Assembly: GCF_000518805.1 (NCBI RefSeq)
Contig: NZ_JAEH01000016.1
Span: forward strand, 1-64,000
Direction: 5' to 3'
DNA from: Shewanella waksmanii ATCC BAA-643
Lineage (GTDB): Bacteria > Pseudomonadota > Gammaproteobacteria > Enterobacterales > Shewanellaceae
DNA: 64,000 nt
A program made the position numbers and the translations under genes. The notes beneath the pieces were generated by a model, which was given only the letters and a program-made list of their open reading frames with translations, was not told the origin of the DNA and did no database searches. This document shows, one piece after another, positions 36,457-47,126 of the stretch (within the stretch, counting starts at the first letter, position 1; every line of letters begins with the position of its first letter).

Positions 36457-36611
36457 ATGGCTGGCGCTTTATTGTGCATAGCGATGAGCGCTATAGCTGC
36501 TTAGTGCCCAACCGCAATTGATCGTACTCTCTATTGATCTAACCGACTATGAGGACATTGATTTACTGGCATAATGACTTGGCAATGTACAGGGAAATTA
36601 GGCCATTTGAG

Positions 36612-38939
36612 ATGAACAATCAGTCACCGATCCGCCGACGACTCAAGATTGCAGGCATAGTACAAGGAGTTGGTTTTCGACCACTTGTCTACCGCTATGC
36701 ACAAGACCACCAGCTTAGCGGGTTTGTGCTCAATCACAGCCAAGGGGTGAGTATTGAAATACAGGGCCAGCAAGCAGATGTTGAAGACTTTATTGCCAAG
36801 CTTCAACACTCTCCTCCACCGCTTTCCCGTATCGACCGTTTCGAACAAATCGAACTAGCCGTAATTGAAGGTTGTCAGCAATTTGAGATAACAACCACCC
36901 GCTCACAAACCGATGCCGTGGTCGTGGTACCCACTGATAAAAGCTGTTGTGATGATTGCCTATCTGAAATGGCCGAGCTCAATAACCGTCACTTTCAATA
37001 CCCGTTTACCAATTGCACCAACTGCGGCCCAAGATACACACTTATCAAAAAACTGCCCTACGATAGGCCACATACCTCCATGGCCAATTTTTCACTGTGC
37101 CCTGAGTGCCAGCGCAGCTATAACGACCCGCTAGATCGTCGCTACCATGCTCAACCTGTAAGCTGCCCAGCTTGCGGGCCACAATTGAGTTTACTTGATC
37201 CACAGGGGCAAACCTTAGCCGAAAAGCAAGATGCCCTCAGTCAATGTATTAAGCAGATAAAGCAAGGCAAAATAGTCGCAATTAAAGGCTTAGGCGGTTT
37301 TCATTTAGTGTGCGATGCCAGCAATGACAGCGCCGTAAAACAGTTAAGACAACGCAAAAATAGGCCGGCGAAACCACTCGCTGTGATGGTTGCTAATCAA
37401 CAAGCAGCTGCTGATTTAGTCAGCGGCAACGAACAAGAATGGCAGTGCTTGCAAAGCCTTGAGCGGCCGATAGTATTAATGAGCAAGCAGCCACAAGCTT
37501 CGCTGCACATCAGTGGATCTGTCGCGCCCGATATCGATAAGCTCGGCATATTCTTACCTTATACCCCATTACATCACCTACTGATAGACGCGCTAAATTG
37601 CCCTATCGTCGCCAGTAGTGCCAATATTAGTGGCGAGCCAGTCATCATCGACAGCAAAGAGATTGTCGACAAGCTCGGGCATGTAATCGATTATATCCTC
37701 GACCACGACAGAGCAATTATTAACGCCTGTGATGACAGTGTGGTGCAAGTGATTGCCGGGCAAATCCAGGTCATTCGGTTGGCTAGAGGCTATGCGCCGT
37801 TGTCTTTAGCTATAGACAAACCGGTTGAACACACTTTATTGGCTGTCGGCGCACAGCAAAAAAATACTCTAGCGTTTGCCTTCGATCATAATATTTTTGT
37901 CAGCCCCCATATTGGCGATCTGTTTAGCCTAGAAGCTGAAGCCTATTTTGATAACACCATCGCCACTTTCAAGCGGCTGTACCAACTTAAGCCGCGCTGT
38001 ATCGTGCATGATAAACACCCTGATTATGCCCCCACTCGCTGGAGTAAAGCACTGCAACAACGCCAGCCCGATATTCAGTGCCTCACTGTACAGCACCACT
38101 TTGCCCATGTATTGAGCGTGATGGCCATGCATCAACTGACCGACCCAGTTCTTGGCTTTAGTTTTGATGGCACCGGTCTTGGGGATGACGGTCAACTATG
38201 GGGCGCAGAAGTGTTACTGACCGATATCAATGACTATCAGCGACTCGGCCACCTCAAGCCCTTTAGGCTCATTGGCGGCGAGCAAGCAATCAAAGACCCG
38301 CGTCGTATCGTATTGGCCTTAATGCTCAGTAACAGTGAAGAACACCAGTGCGAAAAGGTGCTTGCACGCTGTCATAAGCTCAGCTGTTTATCGCAGTACT
38401 CGGCAAACTTCATCGGTAATTTAGCTAAAGTGCACCAATCTTCGCAGGGCAATGGCGGTGCCTGTCCACAAACTAGTTCAATGGGGCGACTGTTTGATGC
38501 GGTTGCCTGCGCACTGGGGTTAATCACAGTGACCCAATTTGAAGGCCAAGCAGGCATGCTGCTAGAAGCCGCTGCCAATAAAGCCGACAAACCGGTAGAT
38601 TTTGTGCTGCTTGAGCAGCAAGGTCAGTGGCTTGCTGATGAGTTATTTCATCAAATTATAATCAAACTTGAGCAGCAAGCTGTCACCGCTAGTCTTATCA
38701 ACAATATTGCCGCCGGTTTTATGCAGGCAATTGGTAATGCCGTGCTGGCGACAGCAAAAAAGTATCCCCAATTGCCGGTAGTGCTATGTGGCGGAGTATT
38801 TCAAAACCGGTATTTAACTGAATATACCCAAACCAAACTGCAGCAAGCGGATTTGACGGTACTCAGCAATGGACTCATCCCAGTTAATGATGCCGGTATT
38901 GCGTTAGGACAAATTTGGTATGGCATTCATCATAGATAA
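36612..38939 (+). CDS. hypF: Carbamoyltransferase HypF (hydrogenase maturation)
   Basis: HypF makes the thiocarboxamide that becomes the cyanide ligand of [NiFe] hydrogenases. The start chosen is the ATG at 36612 (MNNQSPIRRRLKIAGIVQGV); the frame is open back to 36549. Domains in order are acylphosphatase (GIVQGVGFRPLVYRYA), two zinc fingers with CxxC pairs (DCLSEM, NCTNCGPRY, CPECQRSY, SCPACGPQ), a YrdC-like domain (GLGGFHLVCDA, RPAKPLAVM), and a Kae1-like domain (VQHHFAHVLSVMAMH, GFSFDGTGLGDDGQLWG). It is full length at 775 residues. No hydrogenase or other hyp gene is in the window. Confidence 0.95.
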   Translation: MNNQSPIRRRLKIAGIVQGVGFRPLVYRYAQDHQLSGFVLNHSQGVSIEIQGQQADVEDFIAKLQHSPPPLSRIDRFEQIELAVIEGCQQFEITTTRSQTDAVVVVPTDKSCCDDCLSEMAELNNRHFQYPFTNCTNCGPRYTLIKKLPYDRPHTSMANFSLCPECQRSYNDPLDRRYHAQPVSCPACGPQLSLLDPQGQTLAEKQDALSQCIKQIKQGKIVAIKGLGGFHLVCDASNDSAVKQLRQRKNRPAKPLAVMVANQQAAADLVSGNEQEWQCLQSLERPIVLMSKQPQASLHISGSVAPDIDKLGIFLPYTPLHHLLIDALNCPIVASSANISGEPVIIDSKEIVDKLGHVIDYILDHDRAIINACDDSVVQVIAGQIQVIRLARGYAPLSLAIDKPVEHTLLAVGAQQKNTLAFAFDHNIFVSPHIGDLFSLEAEAYFDNTIATFKRLYQLKPRCIVHDKHPDYAPTRWSKALQQRQPDIQCLTVQHHFAHVLSVMAMHQLTDPVLGFSFDGTGLGDDGQLWGAEVLLTDINDYQRLGHLKPFRLIGGEQAIKDPRRIVLALMLSNSEEHQCEKVLARCHKLSCLSQYSANFIGNLAKVHQSSQGNGGACPQTSSMGRLFDAVACALGLITVTQFEGQAGMLLEAAANKADKPVDFVLLEQQGQWLADELFHQIIIKLEQQAVTASLINNIAAGFMQAIGNAVLATAKKYPQLPVVLCGGVFQNRYLTEYTQTKLQQADLTVLSNGLIPVNDAGIALGQIWYGIHHR

Positions 38940-38940
38940 A

Positions 38941-38968
38941 AAAACGCCTGAGCAAGCTCAGGCGTTTT
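38941..38968. terminator. Bidirectional terminator between hypF and the S9 peptidase gene
   Basis: AAAACGCCTGAGC-AA-GCTCAGGCGTTTT is a long perfect stem between convergent genes, with A and T runs on either side. Confidence 0.92.
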
Positions 38969-39003
38969 TAGGGGTAATAACAAGCTTTACCAAGCCGTTA
39001 TAA

Positions 39004-41070
39004 TTAAGCTTCTTTAGCCGCTTCCAACTTTGCCTTGTGATCAATTTTATGATCAGGCATCGTTTTAGCGTCATTTTTCAGGTAGTTGTCCATCCAACGC
39101 ATTAGACGTAGGTGATAATCGTATTGCGCTGGCGCCTTGCGGTTACCATGGCCTTCACCAGGGTAATAAACTAAGCGCACTTCTTTGCCCTGCACTTTCA
39201 TGTAGCGATATAGCTCCATTGATTGCGCTGGATGAACACGTGGATCGTCCTTACCATGCATGATAAGCAGAGGCGTTTCAGACTGACCCGCCCAGTAAAT
39301 TGGGCTGCGCTCTAGATACCACTGCCACTTATCCCATGGGTAAGAGCGAGCATGCACTAAATGCATTTCGTTAGAGATATCAGTCGTACCAAATTTAGAC
39401 AGCTGATTGGTCACACCGACAAACATGACACTCGCAGCAAAGTGCTTAGTGAGCTTAGTTGCCGCCCAAGCTGAAGCGTAACCACCGTAAGAACCACCGG
39501 TAATACCGACTTTAGCGCTATCAACCAACCCCATTTCAACCAGGTGATCTTTAAACTCAACTAAATCATCAAACTCTTTACCGGCATAATCATTTTGACC
39601 CAGCTTAGAGTAATCAACGCCTTTACCTGTGCTACCGCGATAGTTTGGATAGAACACCGCGTAACCTTGTGCCGCAGCCAGTTGCCCAGGACGAGAATAG
39701 TTGGTTAACCAGCCATCTTTATCATGACTTTCAGGTCCGCCGTGCACTGACATGATTAATGGGTAGCGCTGACCTTTTTGGTAATCCAATGGATAGATCA
39801 ACACCCCACCAATCTCAACACCGTCACTGGCTTTAAACGAGATAGACTCTTGCTTAGCAAACTGCTTGTCCGCTAAGAATGGGTTAGAGTCACTCAGGCG
39901 TGAAGCTTTATGCTTGCTGCCACGCAACATGTACACTTCGTTAGGGTGCTTATCTGTGTTAGCACGAATAGCGAGAGTTTTATCTGAGTTAGAAATGCTT
40001 AACTGCGAGGCGATAAATTTGCCCGGCTTAACCACAACTTTGTATTTTTCGCTACCAGGCTTGATTAGGCCTACCACCGAATCAGTGTTGATATTGGTAA
40101 TAAAATACAACTCGTTCTTGTTGTTTTTCCACTCAATATCACTGATATGACCCATATGATTAGGGATCCACTCAGCAATCTTCCCCGATTGTGTTTCAGC
40201 TAAATACAAACGCCCCGTAGCAGGATCATGTTTGTCTTCAGCACCTAAAATCGCTACATATTTGCCGTCATGAGAAAACTCAGCCGCACCTAACTTACCT
40301 TCAGTTGCAAACGAAGTGGTCACTTGCTGCTTGGCCACATTCACGATATGCCACTGTGATTTCATGTACTGATCATCAATCAGCGCCGTTGGCTGCGTCT
40401 TAACCAATAACTGCTCACCGTCGGCCGACCATTGCACGTCAGAGACAAAGTCTGCAATATTCCACGCGATCGGTGTTAGTGGCTTATCACTTGCAGCAAG
40501 GTCAACAACAAACAATTGCTTGTTAGTTAGGCCTTCTTCATAAACTTCGGCCATAAAACCGAGTTCTTTTAACTCTTTAACACTGCTATCTTTAGCCGGT
40601 TTTGCAATCAAGGCAATCTGCTTGCCATCTTTGCTCAATGCGTAATCTGCAACGCTGGTCTCTTTTAGCGATAGTGTTTTGCTTGCCTGACCACCGTTAA
40701 AAGGGATCTGATACAGTGCAGTATGCTTATCTTCGCCCATTTTGGCCAAGAAATAGACCAGAGAGCCGTCTGCAGACCACTGAATGTTGCTCACATTAAC
40801 CTGACCGGTAATGTAGGGACGTTCAACGCCAGCATCATCAACAATGTGTAATTCAGACCAATGTAGGCCATTTTCTTCTTTATATAGCGCTCTTGGCACA
40901 TAACGTGTGAAAGCCACATTATCGCCAGAAGGACTCACCTGTGCTTGAGCAACTTGTTGTAAACCAATGACTTCTTCTACTGTTAAAGGCGCGCTAGCAA
41001 CCGCTGAAACGCTCAATAAACCAATAGATAGTGCAACGGCCTGTTTAACCGCGTTAAACTGTCTCTTCAT
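39004..41070 (-). CDS. Exported S9-family prolyl oligopeptidase-like peptidase
   Basis: The ATG at 41070 starts a signal peptide (MKRQFNAVKQAVALSIGLLS, cleavage near AVASA). The 688-residue protein has an N-terminal WD40-like beta propeller and a C-terminal alpha/beta hydrolase domain. The latter has the nucleophile Ser in GITGGSYGGYASAW (near residue 525), the acid in MHGKDDPRVHP and the His in YPGEGHGNRKAP. This fits a periplasmic dipeptidyl- or acylaminoacyl-peptidase that trims peptides. Substrate class cannot be decided from sequence alone. Confidence 0.92.
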   Translation of the reverse strand: MKRQFNAVKQAVALSIGLLSVSAVASAPLTVEEVIGLQQVAQAQVSPSGDNVAFTRYVPRALYKEENGLHWSELHIVDDAGVERPYITGQVNVSNIQWSADGSLVYFLAKMGEDKHTALYQIPFNGGQASKTLSLKETSVADYALSKDGKQIALIAKPAKDSSVKELKELGFMAEVYEEGLTNKQLFVVDLAASDKPLTPIAWNIADFVSDVQWSADGEQLLVKTQPTALIDDQYMKSQWHIVNVAKQQVTTSFATEGKLGAAEFSHDGKYVAILGAEDKHDPATGRLYLAETQSGKIAEWIPNHMGHISDIEWKNNKNELYFITNINTDSVVGLIKPGSEKYKVVVKPGKFIASQLSISNSDKTLAIRANTDKHPNEVYMLRGSKHKASRLSDSNPFLADKQFAKQESISFKASDGVEIGGVLIYPLDYQKGQRYPLIMSVHGGPESHDKDGWLTNYSRPGQLAAAQGYAVFYPNYRGSTGKGVDYSKLGQNDYAGKEFDDLVEFKDHLVEMGLVDSAKVGITGGSYGGYASAWAATKLTKHFAASVMFVGVTNQLSKFGTTDISNEMHLVHARSYPWDKWQWYLERSPIYWAGQSETPLLIMHGKDDPRVHPAQSMELYRYMKVQGKEVRLVYYPGEGHGNRKAPAQYDYHLRLMRWMDNYLKNDAKTMPDHKIDHKAKLEAAKEA

Positions 41071-41343
41071 AATGTAAGTAGACTCCAATCCGTATGTGTT
41101 TTGTTATTGTTATCTTGATCTGACGCCGCATTATAGAATCAAGTCCACTAAAACGTAAACAACTTCCTAACCCAGCGCATCTCTACGGTTACTTTTTGCA
41201 AACCTTTGTTATAGAAATGTTATTTACAACTTGCTGTGGGTATTGGTCGCTAAAAAATTGCATTCCCTCCACTAAATCAAAGTGATCCCCCACGCCCGGC
41301 GCTGCGTATGTTTAATTAGTTTCAATCAATAACAGGTCAAGTT

Positions 41344-41637
41344 ATGCAACCACAGCAACTCGCTAAAGCGTTTGAAGATAACCACTTATACCCTGCTATT
41401 ATTAATACTGCAGATGCAACCCATTATTTGGTGGGCGGCGAAGATAAGCAGGGCAATTTCTATCAGCTAAGTGCGCCGCAACACCAGCATAAAACATGCT
41501 TGTCGTTTGAACAGGCCAAACAGTTCCTGAAAAGTTTAGGGGCTGAAGAAGCCGAGTTTACCTTGCAAACCGCTTACGATGAAATGATTGGCGTCCCCAC
41601 AGAGCACTGTCAGTCAAAGATGCGGTTAAAACTGTAA
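41344..41637 (+). CDS. Conserved hypothetical protein
   Basis: The 97-residue soluble protein starts MQPQQLAKAFEDNHLYPAII and includes HYLVGGEDKQGNFYQLSAP and CLSFEQAKQFLKSLGAEEAEF. It looks like a small alpha/beta protein; a tentative family would be DUF6482-like. No catalytic motif is visible. It is 19 bases upstream of the DUF3081-like gene on the same strand. Confidence 0.75.
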   Translation: MQPQQLAKAFEDNHLYPAIINTADATHYLVGGEDKQGNFYQLSAPQHQHKTCLSFEQAKQFLKSLGAEEAEFTLQTAYDEMIGVPTEHCQSKMRLKL

Positions 41638-41656
41638 TCGACATGGCGAGGTCGCG

Positions 41657-41923
41657 ATGAAAAATGAGCTAAACATGACGTCAGCACTCAACGCCTTTAA
41701 CCAAGTGGTTAAACTGGGGACCAAAAACGACGGCATCTATCGCTATCAGCATATTGAAGCTTGGCATGATTTTGACGGTTATACATGCTACCTAAAGGCC
41801 TGTGGGGTCACCCTGTCGCTGTTATTTCATGGCAAGTACCACATAGACTACCAGCAGCCGCAGCAACTGAATGACTTTATGAGCCTGATTGATAAGCTCA
41901 GCGTCAAAGGTCAGCTAGGTTAA
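41657..41923 (+). CDS. DUF3081-like small protein
   Basis: The 88-residue protein has the pattern LNAFNQVVKLGTKNDGIYRY and EAWHDFDGYTCYLKACGVTL, which I associate with DUF3081 proteins of Shewanella and Vibrio. Function is unknown. AGGTCGCGATG precedes the start. It probably forms an operon with the 97-residue gene upstream. Confidence 0.78.
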   Translation: MKNELNMTSALNAFNQVVKLGTKNDGIYRYQHIEAWHDFDGYTCYLKACGVTLSLLFHGKYHIDYQQPQQLNDFMSLIDKLSVKGQLG

Positions 41924-41994
41924 AGGCTTGGGACAAGGACACAGTTAAATCGTACCACTGAATTTTACATGTTAACTTTAGATAATTAATCACA

Positions 41995-42594
41995 GTGAAA
42001 ATCCCGATAAAAGCGATAATATTTGATTTAGACGGCACCTTAGTAAGCTCATCGCTTAATTTCACCATCATTAAGCAGGCGATAGGCTGCCCAGCCGAAC
42101 AAGATATTTTGACCTATGTGGCATCGCTTTCAGCCAGTCAACGTCAGGCCGCCAATGACACCATTTTAGCCCATGAGATGCATGATGCGCAGTCGGCGAC
42201 CGCACTGCATGGGGCCCATAAATTACTGCAATTTCTGCAGCAGCTGCAGATACCAACAGCAATAGTGACTCGAAATTGTCGACAAGCTGCTGCGGTTAAA
42301 GTCAATCAATGCCGCTTGCCCATAAGCCAAATTGTGACTCGCGAAGATGGATTACCCAAACCCAACCCGCAAAGCTTGCTGTCTATCAGCCGTCGTTGGA
42401 ACATTAATCCGCATCACATCGCTTATGTTGGCGACTATCTCTATGATGTACAGGCGGCCAATAATGCGGGCATGCAATCCATTTTGCTCACTTTCGGTAC
42501 TGACAAACCTTACCAAGCACAAGCCGACTTTCAATTTGATAATCTGCGCCACCTTCACGCAACATTTGCGCTCAGTCAACGAGAATCACAATAA
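41995..42594 (+). CDS. HAD-superfamily hydrolase
   Basis: The 199-residue protein starts with GTG and has HAD motif I FDLDGTLVSS with Asp11 and Asp13, motif II in AIVTRNCRQA, the motif III lysine in GLPKPNPQSLL, and motif IV VGDYLYDVQAANNAG. The helical cap is of the phosphoglycolate phosphatase type. It is a cytosolic small-molecule phosphatase of unknown substrate. It sits upstream of a CIA30-like gene. Confidence 0.9.
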   Translation: MKIPIKAIIFDLDGTLVSSSLNFTIIKQAIGCPAEQDILTYVASLSASQRQAANDTILAHEMHDAQSATALHGAHKLLQFLQQLQIPTAIVTRNCRQAAAVKVNQCRLPISQIVTREDGLPKPNPQSLLSISRRWNINPHHIAYVGDYLYDVQAANNAGMQSILLTFGTDKPYQAQADFQFDNLRHLHATFALSQRESQ

Positions 42595-42619
42595 CGCTTT
42601 TTAAACCACGTTAAGGAAA

Positions 42620-43123
42620 ATGATGGTAAATATCGGTATATGGCAACGCATTAACGATACTGTAATGGGCGGATGCTCTAACAGTCAGGTCGAACAAAGC
42701 CAACATCAGGTGCAATTTAGCGGCGCAGTCAGTATTGATAACAATGGTGGGTTTGCGTCGATTAAAGCCCCGGTCACTCTGAGTGAGCATCCAAGCCACG
42801 CCGCTCTAACCATCACCATGCGCGTTCGCGGTGACGGCCTTAGGTATCAATTCAGGTTGCAAACCTGCGCCTCATTATTGGATCAACCTAAAAGTTATAA
42901 AGCGTACTTCACCACCACAGTAAACCAATGGCAAACCCTGCATTTCGTTGCTGAAGATTTTATTGAAAGTTATCGCGGTCAGGACTACCCAAACAGACCA
43001 GCGCCCGACCTAACTGAAATTAGCCACATTGGGTTTCTTATCGCCAACCAATGCGCGCAAGATTTTCAACTTATCGTCAGTGATATTGAGTTTAACTACA
43101 ACCGATTTGATGGCACCGATTAA
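42620..43123 (+). CDS. CIA30-family protein
   Basis: The 167-residue protein matches the CIA30/NDUFAF1-like beta-sandwich family: IWQRINDTVMGGCSNSQVE, FSGAVSIDNNGGFASIKAP and the terminal segment SHIGFLIANQ. In mitochondria the family helps complex I assembly; in bacteria its role is unproven. It follows the HAD gene by 25 bases with AAGGAAA before its start. Confidence 0.85.
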   Translation: MMVNIGIWQRINDTVMGGCSNSQVEQSQHQVQFSGAVSIDNNGGFASIKAPVTLSEHPSHAALTITMRVRGDGLRYQFRLQTCASLLDQPKSYKAYFTTTVNQWQTLHFVAEDFIESYRGQDYPNRPAPDLTEISHIGFLIANQCAQDFQLIVSDIEFNYNRFDGTD

Positions 43124-43273
43124 ACCCGAAATCACCACTAAAAATTAAGCCTCATTTAAGACAAGCTTTAATTAACGCTTGTTAATGGATAAGCACTTGG
43201 CAAGGCTTTGTGCTATGCCCACTGCGTGTTACACTCGACGGCACTTTTTCTTCGCATAATCCATGATAGTTAT

Positions 43274-43825
43274 ATGAAACAATTGCTCGATTTTTTACCT
43301 TTAGTTATCTTTTTTGCCGTCTACAAGTTCTTTGATATTTACGTGGCTAGTGGGGCGCTAATCGTAGCAACAGCGCTACAACTTATCATCTGTTATGCCC
43401 TTTATAAAACCATAGAAAAGATGCATATCATCACCTTTGTGATGGTCACATTCTTCGGTACGTTGACCTTGATCTTTCACGATGATGCCTTCATTAAATG
43501 GAAGGTGACCGTGGTCTATGCACTGTTCGCTATCGCACTTGCCGTTAGTCAGCTCATTAATAAACCCATATTAAAAAGCATGTTAGGTAAAGAGCTTATC
43601 GTCGCCGATAAAATCTGGGCTCATGTCACTTGGTACTGGGTCATGTTCTTTGTCGCCTGTGGCTTAATTAATATCTACGTTGCCTTTAGCCTGTCGCAGG
43701 AAACCTGGGTAAACTTCAAAGTATTCGGCTTAACGGCGCTGACGCTCATCAATACCGTGATCACCGTGGTTTATCTATTTAAAAATATGAGCGACGAGCA
43801 CAAGCAAGAATTGAATAACAAATAA
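43274..43825 (+). CDS. yciB: Inner-membrane septation-related protein YciB (IspZ)
   Basis: The start chosen is the ATG at 43274 ([20 protein letters not shown]), giving 183 residues; the open frame from 43208 adds a non-homologous extension. The protein has five to six membrane helices and the conserved segments [20 protein letters not shown] and [20 protein letters not shown]. YciB influences cell-envelope synthesis and septation. It is followed by yciI. Confidence 0.94.
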   Translation: MKQLLDFLPLVIFFAVYKFFDIYVASGALIVATALQLIICYALYKTIEKMHIITFVMVTFFGTLTLIFHDDAFIKWKVTVVYALFAIALAVSQLINKPILKSMLGKELIVADKIWAHVTWYWVMFFVACGLINIYVAFSLSQETWVNFKVFGLTALTLINTVITVVYLFKNMSDEHKQELNNK

Positions 43826-43893
43826 ATCGTTTCGCGGCGACCCTGCCTGTCGCCGCTACTCCTCTACCTTTACCCATAAAAGGAACTCATATT

Positions 43894-44193
43894 ATGTGGT
43901 ACATGATTGCTTCGCAGGATGTTGAAAACAGTTTAGAAAAACGCCTTAGCGCCCGCCCCGCTCACCTTGCAAGATTACAAACATTAACTGACGAAGGTCG
44001 CTTATTAGTCGCAGGCCCCCACCCAGCGATAGACAGTGAAGATCCCGGCAGTGCAGGCTTTACTGACTCACTAGTCGTGGCCGACTTTGCTTCACTTGAA
44101 GCGGCACAAGCCTGGGCTGACGCCGATCCCTATATAGAAGCGGGCGTATATGCCGCTGTTACCGTCAAACCATTTAAGCGCGTTCTCCCTTAA
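43894..44193 (+). CDS. yciI: YciI-family protein
   Basis: The 99-residue ferredoxin-like alpha/beta protein has the family pattern [20 protein letters not shown] with [28 protein letters not shown] and [22 protein letters not shown]. The conserved histidine and aspartate suggest a dimeric hydrolase-like site, but the substrate is unknown. AGGA lies before the ATG. The neighbouring yciB is a usual partner. Confidence 0.92.
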   Translation: MWYMIASQDVENSLEKRLSARPAHLARLQTLTDEGRLLVAGPHPAIDSEDPGSAGFTDSLVVADFASLEAAQAWADADPYIEAGVYAAVTVKPFKRVLP

Positions 44194-44223
44194 TTTCATG
44201 CACTTGAAGGAGTATTATCATTC

Positions 44224-45030
44224 ATGAAAATCGTCTCATTTAATATCAATGGTATCCGTGCTCGCTTACACCAACTGCAGGCACTCATTGATAGTCATTC
44301 GCCAGATGTCATTGGCCTACAAGAAACCAAAGTTCATGATGAAGCGTTTCCGATTGCTGATGTAGAAGCCATGGGCTATGAAGTGCATTATCACGGCGGC
44401 AAGGCGCACTATGGTGTGGCCATGTTATGCAAGAAGTCAGCGCTAAAGATCCAAAAGGGTTTTCCTACCGATGCCGATGATGCCCAGCGCCGTATGATAA
44501 TGGCTACCTTTGAGCAGGAAAATGGTCGACTACTAACGGTACTCAACGGCTATTTCCCCCAAGGGGACAATATTAGTCACGAGACTAAATTCCCCGCTAA
44601 GCGTAAGTTTTATCAAGATCTCATGACTTACCTCAATGAACACCACAGCCCAGATGAAGATATCGCCATTATTGGTGACATTAACATTTCACCGGTTGAT
44701 CTAGACATCGGCATTGGCGAACCAAACGCCAAGCGTTGGCTAAAGACCGGCAAATGCAGTTTTCAACCTGAAGAGCGTGAATGGTTAAAAACTCTACTTG
44801 ATTGGGGTCTCATTGATACCTTCCGCCAATTGCACCCGCAACGCAGCGAGCGCTATTCATGGTTTGATTATCGCTCTAAAGGTTTTGTGGATAATCGCGG
44901 CCTGCGTATTGATGTGGTGTTAGCAACGCCATCATTAGCGGCACGTTTGGTTGAATCAGACGTTGATTATGAGCTTAGGGGCATTGAAAAGCCTTCTGAC
45001 CACGCGCCAATTTGGAGTACGTTTAGCTAA
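44224..45030 (+). CDS. xthA: Exodeoxyribonuclease III
   Basis: This AP endonuclease and 3'-5' exonuclease acts in base-excision repair. The 268-residue protein starts [20 protein letters not shown], has the metal site [16 protein letters not shown], the catalytic region [15 protein letters not shown], and the terminal [10 protein letters not shown]. It is full length. AAGGAG precedes the start, and a terminator shared with the convergent chemotaxis gene follows. Confidence 0.97.
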   Translation: MKIVSFNINGIRARLHQLQALIDSHSPDVIGLQETKVHDEAFPIADVEAMGYEVHYHGGKAHYGVAMLCKKSALKIQKGFPTDADDAQRRMIMATFEQENGRLLTVLNGYFPQGDNISHETKFPAKRKFYQDLMTYLNEHHSPDEDIAIIGDINISPVDLDIGIGEPNAKRWLKTGKCSFQPEEREWLKTLLDWGLIDTFRQLHPQRSERYSWFDYRSKGFVDNRGLRIDVVLATPSLAARLVESDVDYELRGIEKPSDHAPIWSTFS

Positions 45031-45066
45031 CGACAAAGCCGCGCGATTAGCGTAAATTGAGCACAT

Positions 45067-45094
45067 AAAAGGTCACAGTAATGTGACCTTTTTT
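45067..45094. terminator. Terminator between xthA and the chemotaxis receptor gene
   Basis: AAAAGGTCACA-GTAA-TGTGACCTTTTTT sits between convergent genes; T runs on both strands make it bidirectional. Confidence 0.88.
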
Positions 45095-45107
45095 ATTGGT
45101 TAAGACG

Positions 45108-46565
45108 TTACGCTAGCTTATATTGCTCTAAGATACCTTCGAGCTGCTCTGAAGAGGCTTTTAAGTCATCGGCCAATACCACCGAGCGCTCAGAGGTGGT
45201 TTTTATGGTTTCAGATTGGGTGCGAATTTCATTAAGCTGCGCGGCAATATCACGGGCCGAAACACTTTGCTCCTCAGCAGAAGCGGCAATTTGTGAGCTC
45301 ATATCAAATACATGGTTAATTGAATCAGCCATGCTATCAATGTCGCTGCCCACCAGCTCTATCGCGCCTCTTCCCTGCTCTGCTTCAGATACAATCTCAT
45401 GAGTGATAGTCGACAGTTTTCCTGAGCCTGATTGTAACCCTTCAATCATCGACTGAATCTCAACTGTCGCCTGTTGCGTTCGCTGTGCAAGGGTACGCAC
45501 TTCATCGGCCACCACGGCAAAGCCTCGGCCCTGTTCACCCGCTCGCGCGGCTTCAATTGCAGCATTGAGTGCCAACAGGTTGGTTTGCTCTGAAATGCCG
45601 TTAATCGTGGTCACCACCGCGCCAATTTCGGCAGCATGGCTAGAGAGTTGCTCTACCGAGCCAGAAGCGGAATCAATTTGCGAGACTAACTGGGCAATAC
45701 GAGTCATTGCATCGGCGATACGTTGTTTGCTTTGGTCAGCCTGCGCGGCACTGGTCTTAGTGTCTTCCGAGGTGTTAGCCGCGTTGTGGGAAACCTCTTC
45801 AATGGCCGCCGTCATTTGATCCATCGCCACCGCGACGGTATCGAGAAATTGATACTGGAACTGAGTTAGCTCATCACTTTGCCGTGCTTGTTGATTAAAC
45901 TCATGGGAAGCTTTAGTTAGTGTTGTCGCGTTGTCACCAATCGCGCTCACCATCTCACTCATATTGTCGGCACTGCGATCAATCTCTCTGGCAATCATAC
46001 TAAAATCATCGGTACCAAAGAAATTTAACCGGCAAGATAAATCACCATCAGCTAGACGCTTAATGGCAATATACATATCCCACAAGCCACCGCCCAATGA
46101 GGTTGAGATCCAATAACTTAACTGAAACAGCGGTAGCAAACCTAACAAGACTAAATACAGTACAAACCATGCTTGATCGACATTGGGTTGCTCCCAACTC
46201 GCGACATTATGGCGTGCCTGCAAATACACACCGGCTTGCCCGGCAACATTGGCACTCACTGTCACCATGTCCTCGGTACGGTTTTGTTGCGAACGATTGC
46301 TGATAGTGAGGTTATTGGCAGAGGCAAACTGCTGCAAATCTGCGTCACTTAACTGCAAGCTTGCTGCCGCCTGTGCTAATGCATCAAGACTCTGCTGTGC
46401 TCGCTGAGTAGATTGCTGAGCCGCTTGCTCTGTGACCTGATAAATATTTAGCATGGCGATGGCAATACTGATCGCACTGACCATGGCACATACTACAAAA
46501 AATTTTCCATTGAGGCTGAGTTTAATCATCAACGCATCAATTTTTCTAAATTCTATTTGTTTCAT
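45108..46565 (-). CDS. Methyl-accepting chemotaxis protein
   Basis: The 485-residue receptor has a first membrane helix at about residues 18-44, a short periplasmic region of roughly 90 residues, a second helix near 133-155 ([20 protein letters not shown]), a HAMP domain ([19 protein letters not shown]), and a signalling domain with the conserved hairpin tip [20 protein letters not shown] and [18 protein letters not shown]. The periplasmic domain is small and of no recognised sensor type. The start could also be the internal Met at residue 13. Confidence 0.93.
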   Translation of the reverse strand: MKQIEFRKIDALMIKLSLNGKFFVVCAMVSAISIAIAMLNIYQVTEQAAQQSTQRAQQSLDALAQAAASLQLSDADLQQFASANNLTISNRSQQNRTEDMVTVSANVAGQAGVYLQARHNVASWEQPNVDQAWFVLYLVLLGLLPLFQLSYWISTSLGGGLWDMYIAIKRLADGDLSCRLNFFGTDDFSMIAREIDRSADNMSEMVSAIGDNATTLTKASHEFNQQARQSDELTQFQYQFLDTVAVAMDQMTAAIEEVSHNAANTSEDTKTSAAQADQSKQRIADAMTRIAQLVSQIDSASGSVEQLSSHAAEIGAVVTTINGISEQTNLLALNAAIEAARAGEQGRGFAVVADEVRTLAQRTQQATVEIQSMIEGLQSGSGKLSTITHEIVSEAEQGRGAIELVGSDIDSMADSINHVFDMSSQIAASAEEQSVSARDIAAQLNEIRTQSETIKTTSERSVVLADDLKASSEQLEGILEQYKLA

Positions 46566-46628
46566 ATCGCAACCATATACCTTGGTTTATGAGAAGTATT
46601 ATTGTGCTTAATACTGCTGAAGATCCGT

Positions 46629-47126
46629 CTATTGGCCAGGCTCATCCGCCGTGGCGACTTTGGCACTTAGGCCCAATTTTTGACTTAAGCTTACCAACTG
46701 AGATGTCAATAACGTCATGGCGTAGCCCAACAGTGCGCCTAAAATTAACGCAGGCACTATTGCAGCGATGTCTGCCGCCATGGCGAAGGTGATACAGCAA
46801 CCAATAAAGGCGCCTGGAATAAAGGATAGTTTGTTGTGGCTTGCTTGCAAGCACATAGCACTGGTGACAATACCCGTGAGCAAATAGCCAACCCACGCAG
46901 AGCCGAAATAACTCGTCCCGCTAATCACTAACCATGCCCAAAACACCCCGGACAAGTTGGTGAACCAAGTCAGCAACACCCCTTGAAAACCCGGTTTGGT
47001 CTGAGCAAAATAGGTGCTGCAAGCGAGAAAGCCTATCCAGGTAACTAAATGAAATGTATCTGCCAGCCCTGCCCACAAGGCAGCAAGTAGTCCAGCAGAC
47101 AATGCGACTTGAAATCGGTGCTCCAT
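46629..47126 (-). CDS. DUF1097-family membrane protein
   Basis: The 165-residue protein is almost entirely membrane helices, with five or six spans. Motifs such as GLADTFHLVTWIGFLACSTYF and FIPGAFIGCCITFA fit the DUF1097 family, which includes E. coli YcdZ. Function is unknown. Confidence 0.78.
   Translation of the reverse strand: MEHRFQVALSAGLLAALWAGLADTFHLVTWIGFLACSTYFAQTKPGFQGVLLTWFTNLSGVFWAWLVISGTSYFGSAWVGYLLTGIVTSAMCLQASHNKLSFIPGAFIGCCITFAMAADIAAIVPALILGALLGYAMTLLTSQLVSLSQKLGLSAKVATADEPGQ

Noticed and set aside
46589..46792. Plus-strand frame antisense to the DUF1097 gene
   Set aside because: The opposite strand encodes a clear multi-span membrane protein; the antisense frame has no features of its own.
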